Positions 1 to 7,427 of a stretch of 64,000 bases of DNA are shown here, piece by piece; the stretch's first letter is position 1, and each line of letters starts with the position of its first letter. The stretch lies in NCBI RefSeq assembly GCF_003339845.1, contig NZ_PPTR01000012.1, positions 50,904 through 114,903 of the forward strand, written 5' to 3'. A model generated the notes under the pieces. It had not been told where the DNA came from. It did no database searches and saw only the letters and a program-made list of their open reading frames with translations. The stretch comes from Gordonibacter sp. 28C (lineage in GTDB: Bacteria; Actinomycetota; Coriobacteriia; Coriobacteriales; Eggerthellaceae). Both the position numbers and the translations under genes were made by a program.

Positions 1-39
1 AACTATATCGTTGACGATATAGTTATTTGGTACGATAAT
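1..39 (+). promoter_or_regulatory. Promoter with overlapping dyad operator for the HTH/zeta-toxin operon
   Basis: A perfect 10-bp inverted repeat (AACTATATCG at 1-10, CGATATAGTT at 15-24) surrounds TTGA. The -35 hexamer TTGACG (11-16) lies inside it. After a 17-bp spacer comes GATAAT (34-39) as the -10. A repressor bound to the dyad would cover the -35, which is the usual arrangement for an autoregulated toxin-antitoxin operon. The binding protein is inferred to be the HTH protein encoded next. The dyad could extend upstream of the window edge. Confidence 0.7.
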
Positions 40-68
40 GTCTAAAAAGCCGGAAGGAGCGAACCGAC

Positions 69-452
69 ATGCTGAGTACGAAAGACGCCGCACAGCGCTT
101 GGGAGTATCCGAACCAAGGGTGCGTGCGTTGTTGAACAGCCAGCTTCTCGACGGAACTAAAATCGGTCGCACGTGGGCGGTTTCCGAGCAATCGGTGGAA
201 AAGCGCCTGCGCAGCAACCCTACGTCGGGGCGTCCGAAAAAAGGGAGCACCGCCCTCTCGGAACCATGTTCGCACGATATCGAGCACGCCCGGCACCTGT
301 ACCGCGAGTGCCGCGAAACGCTGTCGGGCATGTTCAACTCCGCCTTCCTCGATCAGGCAGAAAGCAAGGAGGAAGAGGACTTTTACGTAACCGTGTCGAC
401 GTTCTTCCTGCAGAAAAAGCAGCTCGAGCTCATAGAGCAAGGCGTGTTCTAG
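69..452 (+). CDS. HTH DNA-binding protein, probable antitoxin/repressor of zeta-type toxin
   Basis: A 127-residue protein whose first ~50 residues form an excisionase/MerR-like winged helix (TKDAAQRLGVSEPRVRALL, then an LLDGTKIGRTW wing). Residues ~75-125 form an acidic helical region that could bind the toxin. The start is the ATG with GGAAGGAG nine bases upstream. Its stop overlaps the GTG start of the zeta-like toxin by one base (TAGTG), so the two are translationally coupled. Known families: Epsilon/zeta and related AAA-kinase toxins are neutralised by a partner encoded just upstream. That this protein is the antitoxin as well as the repressor is inferred from position and from the operator over its promoter. 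Confidence 0.7.
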   Translation: MLSTKDAAQRLGVSEPRVRALLNSQLLDGTKIGRTWAVSEQSVEKRLRSNPTSGRPKKGSTALSEPCSHDIEHARHLYRECRETLSGMFNSAFLDQAESKEEEDFYVTVSTFFLQKKQLELIEQGVF

Positions 453-1096
453 TGGCCGCCGCGCCACCCTACATCTTGTTTGCCGGAGTGAACGGCGCCG
501 GAAAATCGACGTTGTTCAAATCGGGACTATGGGAACGCTCCACCCTCGTGCCCGACATGCCTCGCATCAACTCCGACGAGATACTGGTTGCGCATGGATG
601 GGACTGGAACGATCACGCGGCACAGCTTCGCGCCGGAAGAGAGGCGGTCCATCTCATACGCACCTGCTTGGCTGAGAAAATCCCTTTCAACCAGGAAAGC
701 ACGTTGACCGGGCACGGCATCATGCGTACCGTGGCGTCGGCCAAACGACAGGGTTTTCATATCGTCCTTTATTACGTAGGGATAGAGGACCCCGAGATAG
801 CGAATAAGCGAATCGAACGACGCGTCCAGTTCGGAGGGCACGGCGTCGACCCCGAAACCGTCAGGAAACGCGCTCGGGCATCCCTCGACAATCTGGTGAA
901 AGCCGTGCCGCTCTGCCATGAGGTTTTCCTTTTCGACAACACCTACTTGCTTAAGCCCGTTGCCCGCATTGCCCAAGGAGACCTCGTGCGCTACGAGATG
1001 GAAGGTCTCGACGTGTCATGGCCCGACACCCTCATGCGCCGGCTCATCGCTGCGTCCGATCGCGAGCTTTCTCCGCGATCTGCGGACGGAACATAA
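452..1096 (+). CDS. Zeta-toxin family P-loop kinase
   Basis: A 214-residue protein with a Walker A motif (GVNGAGKST) 12 residues from the start, then a Zeta-like layout: INSDEI, a helical stretch, and NQESTLTGH, which resembles the sugar-substrate loop of zeta toxins. A RIERR/RKRAR arginine-rich region (~130-150) fits the lid. Zeta toxins phosphorylate UDP-N-acetylglucosamine and so poison cell-wall synthesis; related stand-alone kinases have other targets. The GTG at 452 is chosen because it overlaps the preceding stop, lies in frame and directly precedes the P-loop. An upstream extension in this frame would overlap the HTH gene and has no ribosome site. Confidence 0.75.
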   Translation: MAAAPPYILFAGVNGAGKSTLFKSGLWERSTLVPDMPRINSDEILVAHGWDWNDHAAQLRAGREAVHLIRTCLAEKIPFNQESTLTGHGIMRTVASAKRQGFHIVLYYVGIEDPEIANKRIERRVQFGGHGVDPETVRKRARASLDNLVKAVPLCHEVFLFDNTYLLKPVARIAQGDLVRYEMEGLDVSWPDTLMRRLIAASDRELSPRSADGT

Positions 1097-1188
1097 GAGG
1101 CGCGGACGAAGCAAGGAGGCACTGGAAGCGGCGAGCCGTAGGCGCAGAGTCGAGGGGCCTTCGAGAACGAAAGACCCCCTTGGCCGAA

Positions 1189-1220
1189 GATTCTTCGACT
1201 CGCTTCGCTCGCTCAGAATG
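1189..1220 (+). repeat. REP-like repeat (CTTCGACTCGCTTCGCTCGC family)
   Basis: The core CTTCGACTCGCTTCGCTCGC followed by TCAGAATG matches elements at 4734-4768 (inside nadK) and the inverted pair at 63776-63867. It lies between the zeta toxin gene and the convergent surface-protein gene. A dispersed repeat family; the mobilising enzyme is not in this window. Confidence 0.75.
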
Positions 1221-1227
1221 GCAAGGA

Positions 1228-1262
1228 GTGTCCTAATCGGGGACTGTCCCCATTTAGGACAC
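1228..1262. repeat. Dyad repeat GTGTCCTAA...TTAGGACAC with nested GGGGACTGTCCCC
   Basis: The outer arms GTGTCCTAA and TTAGGACAC enclose an inner palindrome GGGGACTGTCCCC. A diverged partial copy is at 27093-27122, next to the map stop codon. This nested palindrome looks like a REP element of the kind moved by REP-associated tyrosine transposases; that link is an inference. It also sits where a terminator for convergent genes would be expected. Confidence 0.65.
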
Positions 1263-1271
1263 TTTGCGCCG

Positions 1272-2672
1272 TTACGCCGCAGAGACTATCCAGATCATAG
1301 AGCCATAGGTGAAGCCGGTGTCGCCGGCGGCGAGGACGGCGTTTAGCAGGGTCTTCATGCCGAAGTCGGTGAAAGTGCCGTGCCACGTGAGCTGGGTGCC
1401 CGTGTCGCCGGCGGCCAGGATGACCGGGCGGTCAAACGACACCTCCAAGCCCAGCGGCGTGAAGCGGGCGTCGCTCACGAACGTGGTGGCCCCGCCCTCG
1501 GTGGTGAGCGACCACGAGCCGCCCGGAAGGTCCATGTCCGCGCGCTTGAGCCGCGCGCCAGTAATGGCCACCGCGCGCTCAGAGCGGTTGGCCACCATGA
1601 CGGGGATGGTGGCGGAGTTGGGATCGTCCTGCCCCAGCATCATGGATACTGACGAGGGAATGGTGATGTTGACCTGGGCGGCCTCTTCCTCGGCCAAATT
1701 CACAGCATCGTCGGACTCGGTGGAAACGTCTTCTGCGGACTCGGCATTGGGATCGGCCCCAAGCGTGGAATCAACGTCTTCGAGGTTGCCCGAGCCGTCC
1801 TCGACTTCGTCGCTGGCGGCGGGATCTCGCTCGTCATCTGCAAGGTCGGGGTCGGTCACGTCGGCATCGGGATCGACCGCAGCGGGGTCGTCCTCGAGGT
1901 CGGGCGCCGGAGCGTCGGGGTTCACGAGGATGCGAGCGTCGGCGGCCCAGTTGTAGGCGAGCACGTTCTCGTCGGTTCCGCGATAGGCGGTTTCAACCGG
2001 CTCGGCAGGAGCCTCCTTGAAGCCGAACAGCTCATCGGCCTTGGCATCGTCCGCGATGGCGAAATCGTCCGGCAGTTCCACGAGTTTCGGACAGTCGAAG
2101 AACAGGCGCGCGAGGTCCTTGGCCGAGACGGGCACGTTCGCCACCTCTTCGAGGTTCGTGCACCCCTCGAACCAATTGGCCAAGCTCGGAGGTTCCACAG
2201 CATCGGCAAACACGACGCGCTTGATGTCGCCAGCCACGCCCGCAGCAAGCCAGGGAACGTCCTCGACGCGCTCGAACGCCTGCGTGTCGCCGACGCCGTC
2301 CACGACGAACGTGCCATCGTCCCAAAGCTCCGCAACCACCGTCGTGGCATCGTCCTTGCCGATGGGCCACGCGTTCTCGTAGTTGGAAACAACAGGAACC
2401 ACGGGAACGACAGGCTCGGGCTTCGGCTCAATTGGCGCAGGGAGGTTCGAAGGCGCTTCGACCACGACGTTCTCAACGTCGTCAACCGACGTCTTCGAAA
2501 CCTCAGACTCTTCCACTGTTTCGAGAACAGCTGCATCTTTCTCAGAAGCAGCAAACGAAAGCGGTCCCGGCCACAGCAATCCCACCACCAGCAAGACGCA
2601 GAACAGCAAAGCCGCGCCCCGAAGAGGTACGGCTTTGCATATACAGTCAGAATGTCTTTCGCGTCTCGTCAA
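1272..2672 (-). CDS. Secreted BspA-like surface protein with acidic linker
   Basis: A 466-residue protein. It has an N-terminal hydrophobic export signal (~residues 19-42), a Thr/Glu/Pro-rich segment and a region with a BspA/DUF285-like leucine-rich pattern (NWFEGCTNLEEV, LFFDCPKLVELP at ~160-205). A long Asp/Glu-rich low-complexity linker (~235-330) leads to a C-terminal beta-rich domain starting VNITIPSSVS and ending MIWIVSAA. No sortase motif is present. The start is a TTG, because the nearby ATG is out of frame; this start is uncertain. It is the last gene of a three-gene operon, 37 bp behind a protein sharing the same type of C-terminal domain and end motif. Confidence 0.65.
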   Translation of the reverse strand: MTRRERHSDCICKAVPLRGAALLFCVLLVVGLLWPGPLSFAASEKDAAVLETVEESEVSKTSVDDVENVVVEAPSNLPAPIEPKPEPVVPVVPVVSNYENAWPIGKDDATTVVAELWDDGTFVVDGVGDTQAFERVEDVPWLAAGVAGDIKRVVFADAVEPPSLANWFEGCTNLEEVANVPVSAKDLARLFFDCPKLVELPDDFAIADDAKADELFGFKEAPAEPVETAYRGTDENVLAYNWAADARILVNPDAPAPDLEDDPAAVDPDADVTDPDLADDERDPAASDEVEDGSGNLEDVDSTLGADPNAESAEDVSTESDDAVNLAEEEAAQVNITIPSSVSMMLGQDDPNSATIPVMVANRSERAVAITGARLKRADMDLPGGSWSLTTEGGATTFVSDARFTPLGLEVSFDRPVILAAGDTGTQLTWHGTFTDFGMKTLLNAVLAAGDTGFTYGSMIWIVSAA

Positions 2673-2709
2673 AAGAAACCATGATTTCTCTCAAACAGCC
2701 ACGTTTCAA

Positions 2710-3267
2710 CTACGCTTGCGACACTACCCACGTAATTTTGAAAAGATCGAGATTCGCGGTAAGGGGACTGCTACCAAGAAGATCTTTGCTGAGAGGGCCC
2801 ATGGAGCCATCCAGCGTCAGATCAATGCCATCTCCCACAGTCCAGTTTAGGGGAATATCCCCGGCTTTCGAGACATCAATAAAATTAGCTTCGGCACCGT
2901 TTTTCAAAGTCATCCACATTTGGTTCGTGGTAAGCGACGTGCCGTCCGCAGGTTTCTCAGTAAGTAACAAATTACTGGCTGGCGAAGCAATTGTGGCTTT
3001 TTCAACCGCTATCTCAATCGCCTTATTGTTATTTGTTATCGAAATACCCGTGGTTGGCATTTGCACACCAGCCGTCTTGTCAATCGTAACAGGCAACTCC
3101 GTTGGAACCGTAACATCAATTTGCAAAGCGGAGCTGTCCTTATTTAGCGTCACTTTACTTTCAGTCGCGCCAAACGCCGCCCCCGCGCACAAGCCCGTCA
3201 GCATAGTTGCTGCGCACACGCCAACGATTCCCTTTTTGATGTAATTGAACCGACTCGTCTTCTCCAT
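2710..3267 (-). CDS. Small secreted beta-domain protein
   Basis: A 185-residue protein with a signal peptide (basic start MEKTSRFNYIKK, hydrophobic core, AGAAFGA cleavage region). The mature part is one beta-rich domain opening LQIDVTVPTELPVTIDK and ending FKITWVVSQA. Start and end resemble the C-terminal domain of the downstream gene product (VNITIPSSV... IWIVSAA), so the two probably carry homologous modules. The ATG at 3267 has GGAAAAGGAT upstream and is preferred over an in-frame start 14 codons earlier. It resembles WxL-like or pilin-like secreted modules in general character only. Its function is unknown. Confidence 0.7.
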   Translation of the reverse strand: MEKTSRFNYIKKGIVGVCAATMLTGLCAGAAFGATESKVTLNKDSSALQIDVTVPTELPVTIDKTAGVQMPTTGISITNNNKAIEIAVEKATIASPASNLLLTEKPADGTSLTTNQMWMTLKNGAEANFIDVSKAGDIPLNWTVGDGIDLTLDGSMGPLSKDLLGSSPLTANLDLFKITWVVSQA

Positions 3268-3336
3268 GATCCTTTTCCTTTCATGATGTGCCATTACGTT
3301 GTCTGACATGCTCTCGTATCTCTCGTCGAAGGCCCC

Positions 3337-4077
3337 TTAGCCTTCGATACGCAACGTGATTTTTGCGGCCACTTGGCCAGTCTGCTTGTGAGTCTCCCTG
3401 TCATAACCGGTGAAAGTGGCCACAGCCGCATAATCGCCGGGTTCAAGGTCCCTTGACAGTTTTATGCTTTGAATATGCTGATCAGGGGCGATGGCTCCCG
3501 ACTCGTATATCGTCTCACCAGTACCCTCAAGTGTGATGGTCACTTTCTGATCCACCGGGTTCGCAGCGATGTTCTCGATGCGGGCCTCTCCCTCGGACGC
3601 GCCGTCGGGGAACACGATGACGGCGGCGATGGAGATGTTCATCATGCCCTTCGCCACTTCCTCGTTCAGGGCGGCCTGGATCTCCTCTTTGGACTTGCCC
3701 TCGAACTGGCCTTGCGCGGCGTTCGAGTCGAACCAGTCCTCCACGGCCGGCTGCTGCGTCAAAACGACGCCGGCAACCACGGCGGCGGCCACGGCCACCA
3801 CGGCCACGAGCGCGGCGAAGGCGTGCTTGGACATGCCGAGTATCTTGCCGGTTTTCTTGGCTACCTCGGTCGCGGTATTCGCATTGGTTGAATGGGTGTC
3901 AGAAGCTCCGGTTGCGGAGGTCTGTTCGACAGATGCCGAATCAGAAGAAGCACTCGAGCCCTGTTTCTGTGCAACACCATCGACGGCGTTTTCGCCATCA
4001 GTTTGGTGCGGAGGAACATTCGGTTCAGTGTCGTCTACTGGAAGGCTCTGCATGCTCTGACTGTCTTGCTCGCTCAT
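3337..4077 (-). CDS. Single-pass membrane protein with Ser/Thr/Gln-rich cytoplasmic tail
   Basis: A 246-residue protein. Residues 1-80 are hydrophilic and rich in Ser, Thr, Asp and Gln, without a signal peptide. One transmembrane helix spans ~86-107. The outer domain (110-246) is beta-rich and ends QVAAKITLRIEG. The ATG is preceded by GGAG at eight bases. It is the first gene of the surface operon and would be made directly from the C10-tract promoter. The topology (N-in, C-out) suggests a membrane anchor or assembly partner for the two secreted proteins behind it; this is inference. Confidence 0.65.
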   Translation of the reverse strand: MSEQDSQSMQSLPVDDTEPNVPPHQTDGENAVDGVAQKQGSSASSDSASVEQTSATGASDTHSTNANTATEVAKKTGKILGMSKHAFAALVAVVAVAAAVVAGVVLTQQPAVEDWFDSNAAQGQFEGKSKEEIQAALNEEVAKGMMNISIAAVIVFPDGASEGEARIENIAANPVDQKVTITLEGTGETIYESGAIAPDQHIQSIKLSRDLEPGDYAAVATFTGYDRETHKQTGQVAAKITLRIEG

Positions 4078-4134
4078 ACGTAATAACTCCTAGACTATAA
4101 GCTCACCAGCCGAAACAGGTGAACTTAGTAAGCT

Positions 4135-4163
4135 AAGATACGCCAGGGGGGGGGGCAAGTCAA
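4135..4163 (-). promoter_or_regulatory. Promoter with C10 homopolymer in the -35/-10 spacer
   Basis: Read on the minus strand, TTGACT (4163-4158) and TATCTT (4140-4135) are separated by exactly 17 bp. Ten of these are a C homopolymer (G10 on the plus strand, 4146-4155). The start codon of the first surface gene follows at 4077. The leader contains a 9-bp stem with a ten-base loop (about 4098-4125). Homopolymers in promoter spacers, as in Bordetella fim and Neisseria porA, change spacing by slippage and switch expression. At ten Cs this promoter has optimal spacing and should be ON. Confidence 0.75.
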
Positions 4164-4252
4164 CCGAAAACAGCTATACAGATTATTCTATTTTTGGTAT
4201 ATATGCGGTAGCAAATTCCCAGTAAACACGTGTATTTATCGGTTTTATACAT

Positions 4253-5221
4253 TTAGAAGAACACGCGCGCGGCGTGCTCGTAGAAGCCCTCTCGTTGATA
4301 GCGCAGCAGCACCGTAGGGGCGTCTCCCCGGCGGATGTAGACGCGCCGCACGGGGCGGTCGAAGTCCAACAGCTCGCCGTCGACGAACAGCGTGGCCTCG
4401 CGCGTTTCGGCGTTATGGGACAGGTCCATCTCCACCACGTCGTTGGAAGCCGTGACGATGGCGCGCGAGTGCAGCGTGTGCGGCGCGAGCGGCACCACCA
4501 CGAGCCCCGTGAAGCCCGGCGACACGAGCGGCCCACCGGCCGAGAGGGCGTAGGCCGTCGAGCCCGTGGCCGTGGCCACCACCAGGCCGTCGCCGCGCAT
4601 GTCGGCGATGTGCGCGCCCGACACGCCCAAGCCGAAGTCGATGATGCGCCCGTGCGCGCCGCGGGTGACGGCCAGCTCGTTGAGGGCGAAGAACGTGCGG
4701 AGGGGCGCGGCGGCATCGGACGGCGTTGCAGGGGATCCTTCGACTCGCTTCGCTCGCTCAGGATGACAGGAGGGGGCGATGTCGCTGCGCTCAGGATGAC
4801 AGTCCCCATCGTCGCCCCAGGGATCGGGCTCGCCTTCGCACACCACGTCGATCTGCAGGTTCGTGCGCTGCTCGGCCACCACGTCGCCGGCGAGCGCGGC
4901 GGCCATCGCGGACACGACGCCCTCATCGCTCGTGTTCGCCAGAAAACCCAGACGGCCGAAGTTTATCCCCAAGATGGGAACGCCCGTCGTGCCGATCTGG
5001 CGCGCGGTGCGCAGGATGGTGCCGTCGCCACCCAGCACCACGGCCATCTCCACCCCGGAGGCCAGCGCCGCGTTCAGCTCCTCATGGTCGCCCCGGCACG
5101 ACAGGTCCGACGAGTCGACCAGCGTGTAGCCCGCGCCCTGCGTGGCCAGGTACGTGGCCAGCAGCAGCGACGCGTCCACGGCCCTCGAGTTGGAATTATT
5201 GCGTACGATGAGGATGTGCAT
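4253..5221 (-). CDS. nadK: NAD kinase with a ~45-residue repeat-derived insertion
   Basis: A 322-residue ATP-NAD kinase that makes NADP. Visible motifs are GGDGTIL (64-70), GINFGRLGFL (85-94), FFALNE (177-182) and the DGLVVATATGSTAYALSAGG loop (211-230). Between the NLQIDVV strand (~121-127) and FFALNE, family members are continuous. Here ~45 extra residues (131-176) are encoded by a REP-like element and its flank. All catalytic motifs are intact, so the enzyme is probably active. The ATG at 5221 matches the family start MxILIVRN. An in-frame ATG at 5257 overlaps the likely -10 and is rejected. Divergent from murJ. Confidence 0.93.
   Translation of the reverse strand: MHILIVRNNSNSRAVDASLLLATYLATQGAGYTLVDSSDLSCRGDHEELNAALASGVEMAVVLGGDGTILRTARQIGTTGVPILGINFGRLGFLANTSDEGVVSAMAAALAGDVVAEQRTNLQIDVVCEGEPDPWGDDGDCHPERSDIAPSCHPERAKRVEGSPATPSDAAAPLRTFFALNELAVTRGAHGRIIDFGLGVSGAHIADMRGDGLVVATATGSTAYALSAGGPLVSPGFTGLVVVPLAPHTLHSRAIVTASNDVVEMDLSHNAETREATLFVDGELLDFDRPVRRVYIRRGDAPTVLLRYQREGFYEHAARVFF
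4734..4801 (+). repeat. REP-like element inserted in-frame inside nadK
   Basis: A full unit (GATCCTTCGACTCGC through TCAGGATGACA, 4734-4768) is followed by a partial second unit ending GCGCTCAGGATGACA (4787-4801). Read on the nadK strand it encodes CHPERSDIAPSCHPERAKRVEGS, in frame and without stops. The same family occurs at 1189-1220 and 63776-63867. Confidence 0.85.
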
Positions 5222-5255
5222 GAAGGTCTTCTTTCCCGGTTTGCTATGATGGGCC

Positions 5256-5261
5256 ATTATA
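5256..5261 (-). promoter_or_regulatory. Probable -10 element of nadK
   Basis: A perfect TATAAT on the minus strand lies ~35 bp upstream of the nadK start at 5221. No convincing -35 hexamer is seen at 16-18 bp. On the opposite strand TATGAT (5245-5250) could serve murJ. The 66-bp gap must hold both promoters. Confidence 0.4.
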
Positions 5262-5287
5262 TCCGATGCACCGGAAAGCGTCCGTCC

Positions 5288-7357
5288 ATGTCCGACAAGC
5301 TCGCACGAGCTCAACATACGCGCGTTGCCGAGCCGACACCAGCCCCTTCGCCCTCTCCCGAGAAGCGCCTCGCGCCCTCGCACGCGCGTGCGGCCGACCC
5401 CGGCTCCACGTCGGAGATCCGCGTGGGCGGGCGGCACGCGGGCTTGGACCGCACGGTCATCGCGGCCGCCGTGGCGCAGCAGGTGGTGCCGCGTCCGGAG
5501 CCCCGGCTCGACCCCGCCAGCGCTAAGGCCCGCCTGCGCGCCGCCGCTCCGGGCGAGACCTCCGAGATACGCATAGGCGGCAGCCACGCGGGCGTCGACC
5601 GCACCACTCCCCCGCGCGACCCCTTCGAGCCGCAGACGCCCGACCCGCACGCCGTGCGCGAAGCCGTCGCAGATCCCGGCTCCACCGCCGAGATCAAGGT
5701 GGTGGGCCGCCACACCGGCGTCGACAAGACGCTCGTGCGCGCCGCGCAGACCGAGCCCGAGGACACGACGGCGGCCGTGGGGTCGTCGGCGGCGCTCATG
5801 AGCGTGTGCGTCATGCTCTCGCGCATCACCGGCTTCGCCCGCACCTGGGTCATGGCCTTCGCGCTGGGATCCACGCTGCTTTCGAGCTCCTACCAAGTGG
5901 CGAACAACCTGCCGAACCAACTCTACGAGCTGGTGGTGGGCGGCATGCTGGTCACGGCGTTTCTGCCCGTGTACATGTCGGTTAAGAAGAAGCTGGGGCG
6001 CGACGCCTCCAACCGCTACGCGTCGAACCTGCTCACCATCGTGGTGCTGTTCCTGGGCATTGTCTCGGCGCTGTGCATAGCGTTCCCCAGCGTGGCCATC
6101 TACACGCAGAGCTTCTACTCCGACCAAAACGAGATGACGCAGTCGGTGTTCTTCTTCCAGTTCTTCGCCATCCAGATCGTGATGTACGGCGCTACCGCCA
6201 TCGTGTCGGGGCTGCTCAACGCGAACCGCGACTACCTGTGGTCGTCCATCGCGCCGGTGGCGAACAACGTCATCGTCATTGCGACGTTCGTGCTGTACGC
6301 CGTCGTGGCGCCTCAGAACCAAGAGCTCGCACTCTACATCATCGCGTTCGGCAACCCGCTGGGCGTGTTCGTGCAGTTGGCCATACAGTTGCCGGCGCTC
6401 AAGAAGAACGGCATCCGCATACGCCCGCGCATCGATTTCCGCGACCCCGCCCTGCGCGAGACGGTGGCCATCGGCGTGCCCGCCGTGTTCGTCATGCTGT
6501 GCTCGCTCATCGTGGTGTCCGTGCAGAGCGCAGCCTCTTACAGCTTCGCCGACAACGGGCCGTCCATCCTGCTGTACGCGCGCCAGTGGTTCACGCTCCC
6601 TTACGCGTTTTTGGCCGTGCCCATCACCACGGCCATGTTCACCGAGCTGGCCGACATGCAGGCCGAGGGCAACACAGAAGGCGTGAAACGCGGCATCGTG
6701 GGAGGAACGAACCAGATACTGTTCTTCATGATCCCCTTCGCCCTGTACCTGATGGTGTTCGCCCTGCCACTGGTGTCGCTGTACCATGCGGGCGCGTTCA
6801 CCATGGAGAACGTCTCGTCCATCGCCACGTACATGGCGGTGCTGGCGTTCGCCCTGCCGGTGTACGGCGTGAACACGTACCTGCAGAAGATATTCTCCAG
6901 CTTGCGCAAGATGGGCGTGTTCGCGGCCTTCAACTTCGTGGCCGGCGCGGTGCAGATCGCGCTCACCATGTTCGGAGCCTCGAACGTCGATCGCTTCCCC
7001 ATCGAGATCATCGCCGTGGCCGAGGTGCTGTTCTACGTGGTGGCGGACGTGTGCCTGTTCGCGTACCTGCGCGGGCGCCTGGGGCCGTTCGGGCTGAGGT
7101 CGGTGGTGAAGGCCGTCCTGGCCGGCATCGTGTTCGGCGGTCTGGGCGCGGCGCTAGGCGGCGGCGTGCTGTACGCCCTGACCACGTTCGTGGCACCCTT
7201 GTCGGGCTCCATCCCGCAGGCGCTGGCCTACGTGGTGGCCGGCGGCATGGTGGCGCTGGTCGTGACGTTCGGCCTGGCCATCAAGCTGCATGTGCCCGAG
7301 GCCGCGTTCGTGAGTTCCATCGCCGGCAAAGTCGCCGGAAGGCTGGGGCGCGGATAG
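5288..7357 (+). CDS. murJ: Lipid II flippase MurJ/MviN with three N-terminal repeats
   Basis: A 689-residue membrane protein. From about residue 164 it follows the MurJ/MviN family: SRITGFARTWVMAFALG, then multiple transmembrane helices to the C terminus, with the conserved NQLYELVVGGML segment. It flips lipid II across the membrane for peptidoglycan synthesis. The first ~160 residues are a hydrophilic Pro/Ala/Arg-rich cytoplasmic extension. It carries three copies of a 20-residue motif (37-56, 87-106, 129-148) with consensus xPGxTxEIxVxGxHxGxDxT. The ATG at 5288 has GGAAAG nine bases upstream. Upstream sequence in this frame is antisense to nadK and is excluded. Confidence 0.9.
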   Translation: MSDKLARAQHTRVAEPTPAPSPSPEKRLAPSHARAADPGSTSEIRVGGRHAGLDRTVIAAAVAQQVVPRPEPRLDPASAKARLRAAAPGETSEIRIGGSHAGVDRTTPPRDPFEPQTPDPHAVREAVADPGSTAEIKVVGRHTGVDKTLVRAAQTEPEDTTAAVGSSAALMSVCVMLSRITGFARTWVMAFALGSTLLSSSYQVANNLPNQLYELVVGGMLVTAFLPVYMSVKKKLGRDASNRYASNLLTIVVLFLGIVSALCIAFPSVAIYTQSFYSDQNEMTQSVFFFQFFAIQIVMYGATAIVSGLLNANRDYLWSSIAPVANNVIVIATFVLYAVVAPQNQELALYIIAFGNPLGVFVQLAIQLPALKKNGIRIRPRIDFRDPALRETVAIGVPAVFVMLCSLIVVSVQSAASYSFADNGPSILLYARQWFTLPYAFLAVPITTAMFTELADMQAEGNTEGVKRGIVGGTNQILFFMIPFALYLMVFALPLVSLYHAGAFTMENVSSIATYMAVLAFALPVYGVNTYLQKIFSSLRKMGVFAAFNFVAGAVQIALTMFGASNVDRFPIEIIAVAEVLFYVVADVCLFAYLRGRLGPFGLRSVVKAVLAGIVFGGLGAALGGGVLYALTTFVAPLSGSIPQALAYVVAGGMVALVVTFGLAIKLHVPEAAFVSSIAGKVAGRLGRG

Positions 7358-7427
7358 GAGCTCCGACCTCCCCTAAAACGCGCAAGGCGCAGAGGATTAC
7401 ACCCGGCAGAGCGCAAAGGAAACAACC

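Noticed and set aside
5222..6787. Long N-terminal extension of nadK on the minus strand
   Set aside because: The extra ~520 codons are antisense to murJ; the family start and ribosome context support 5221.
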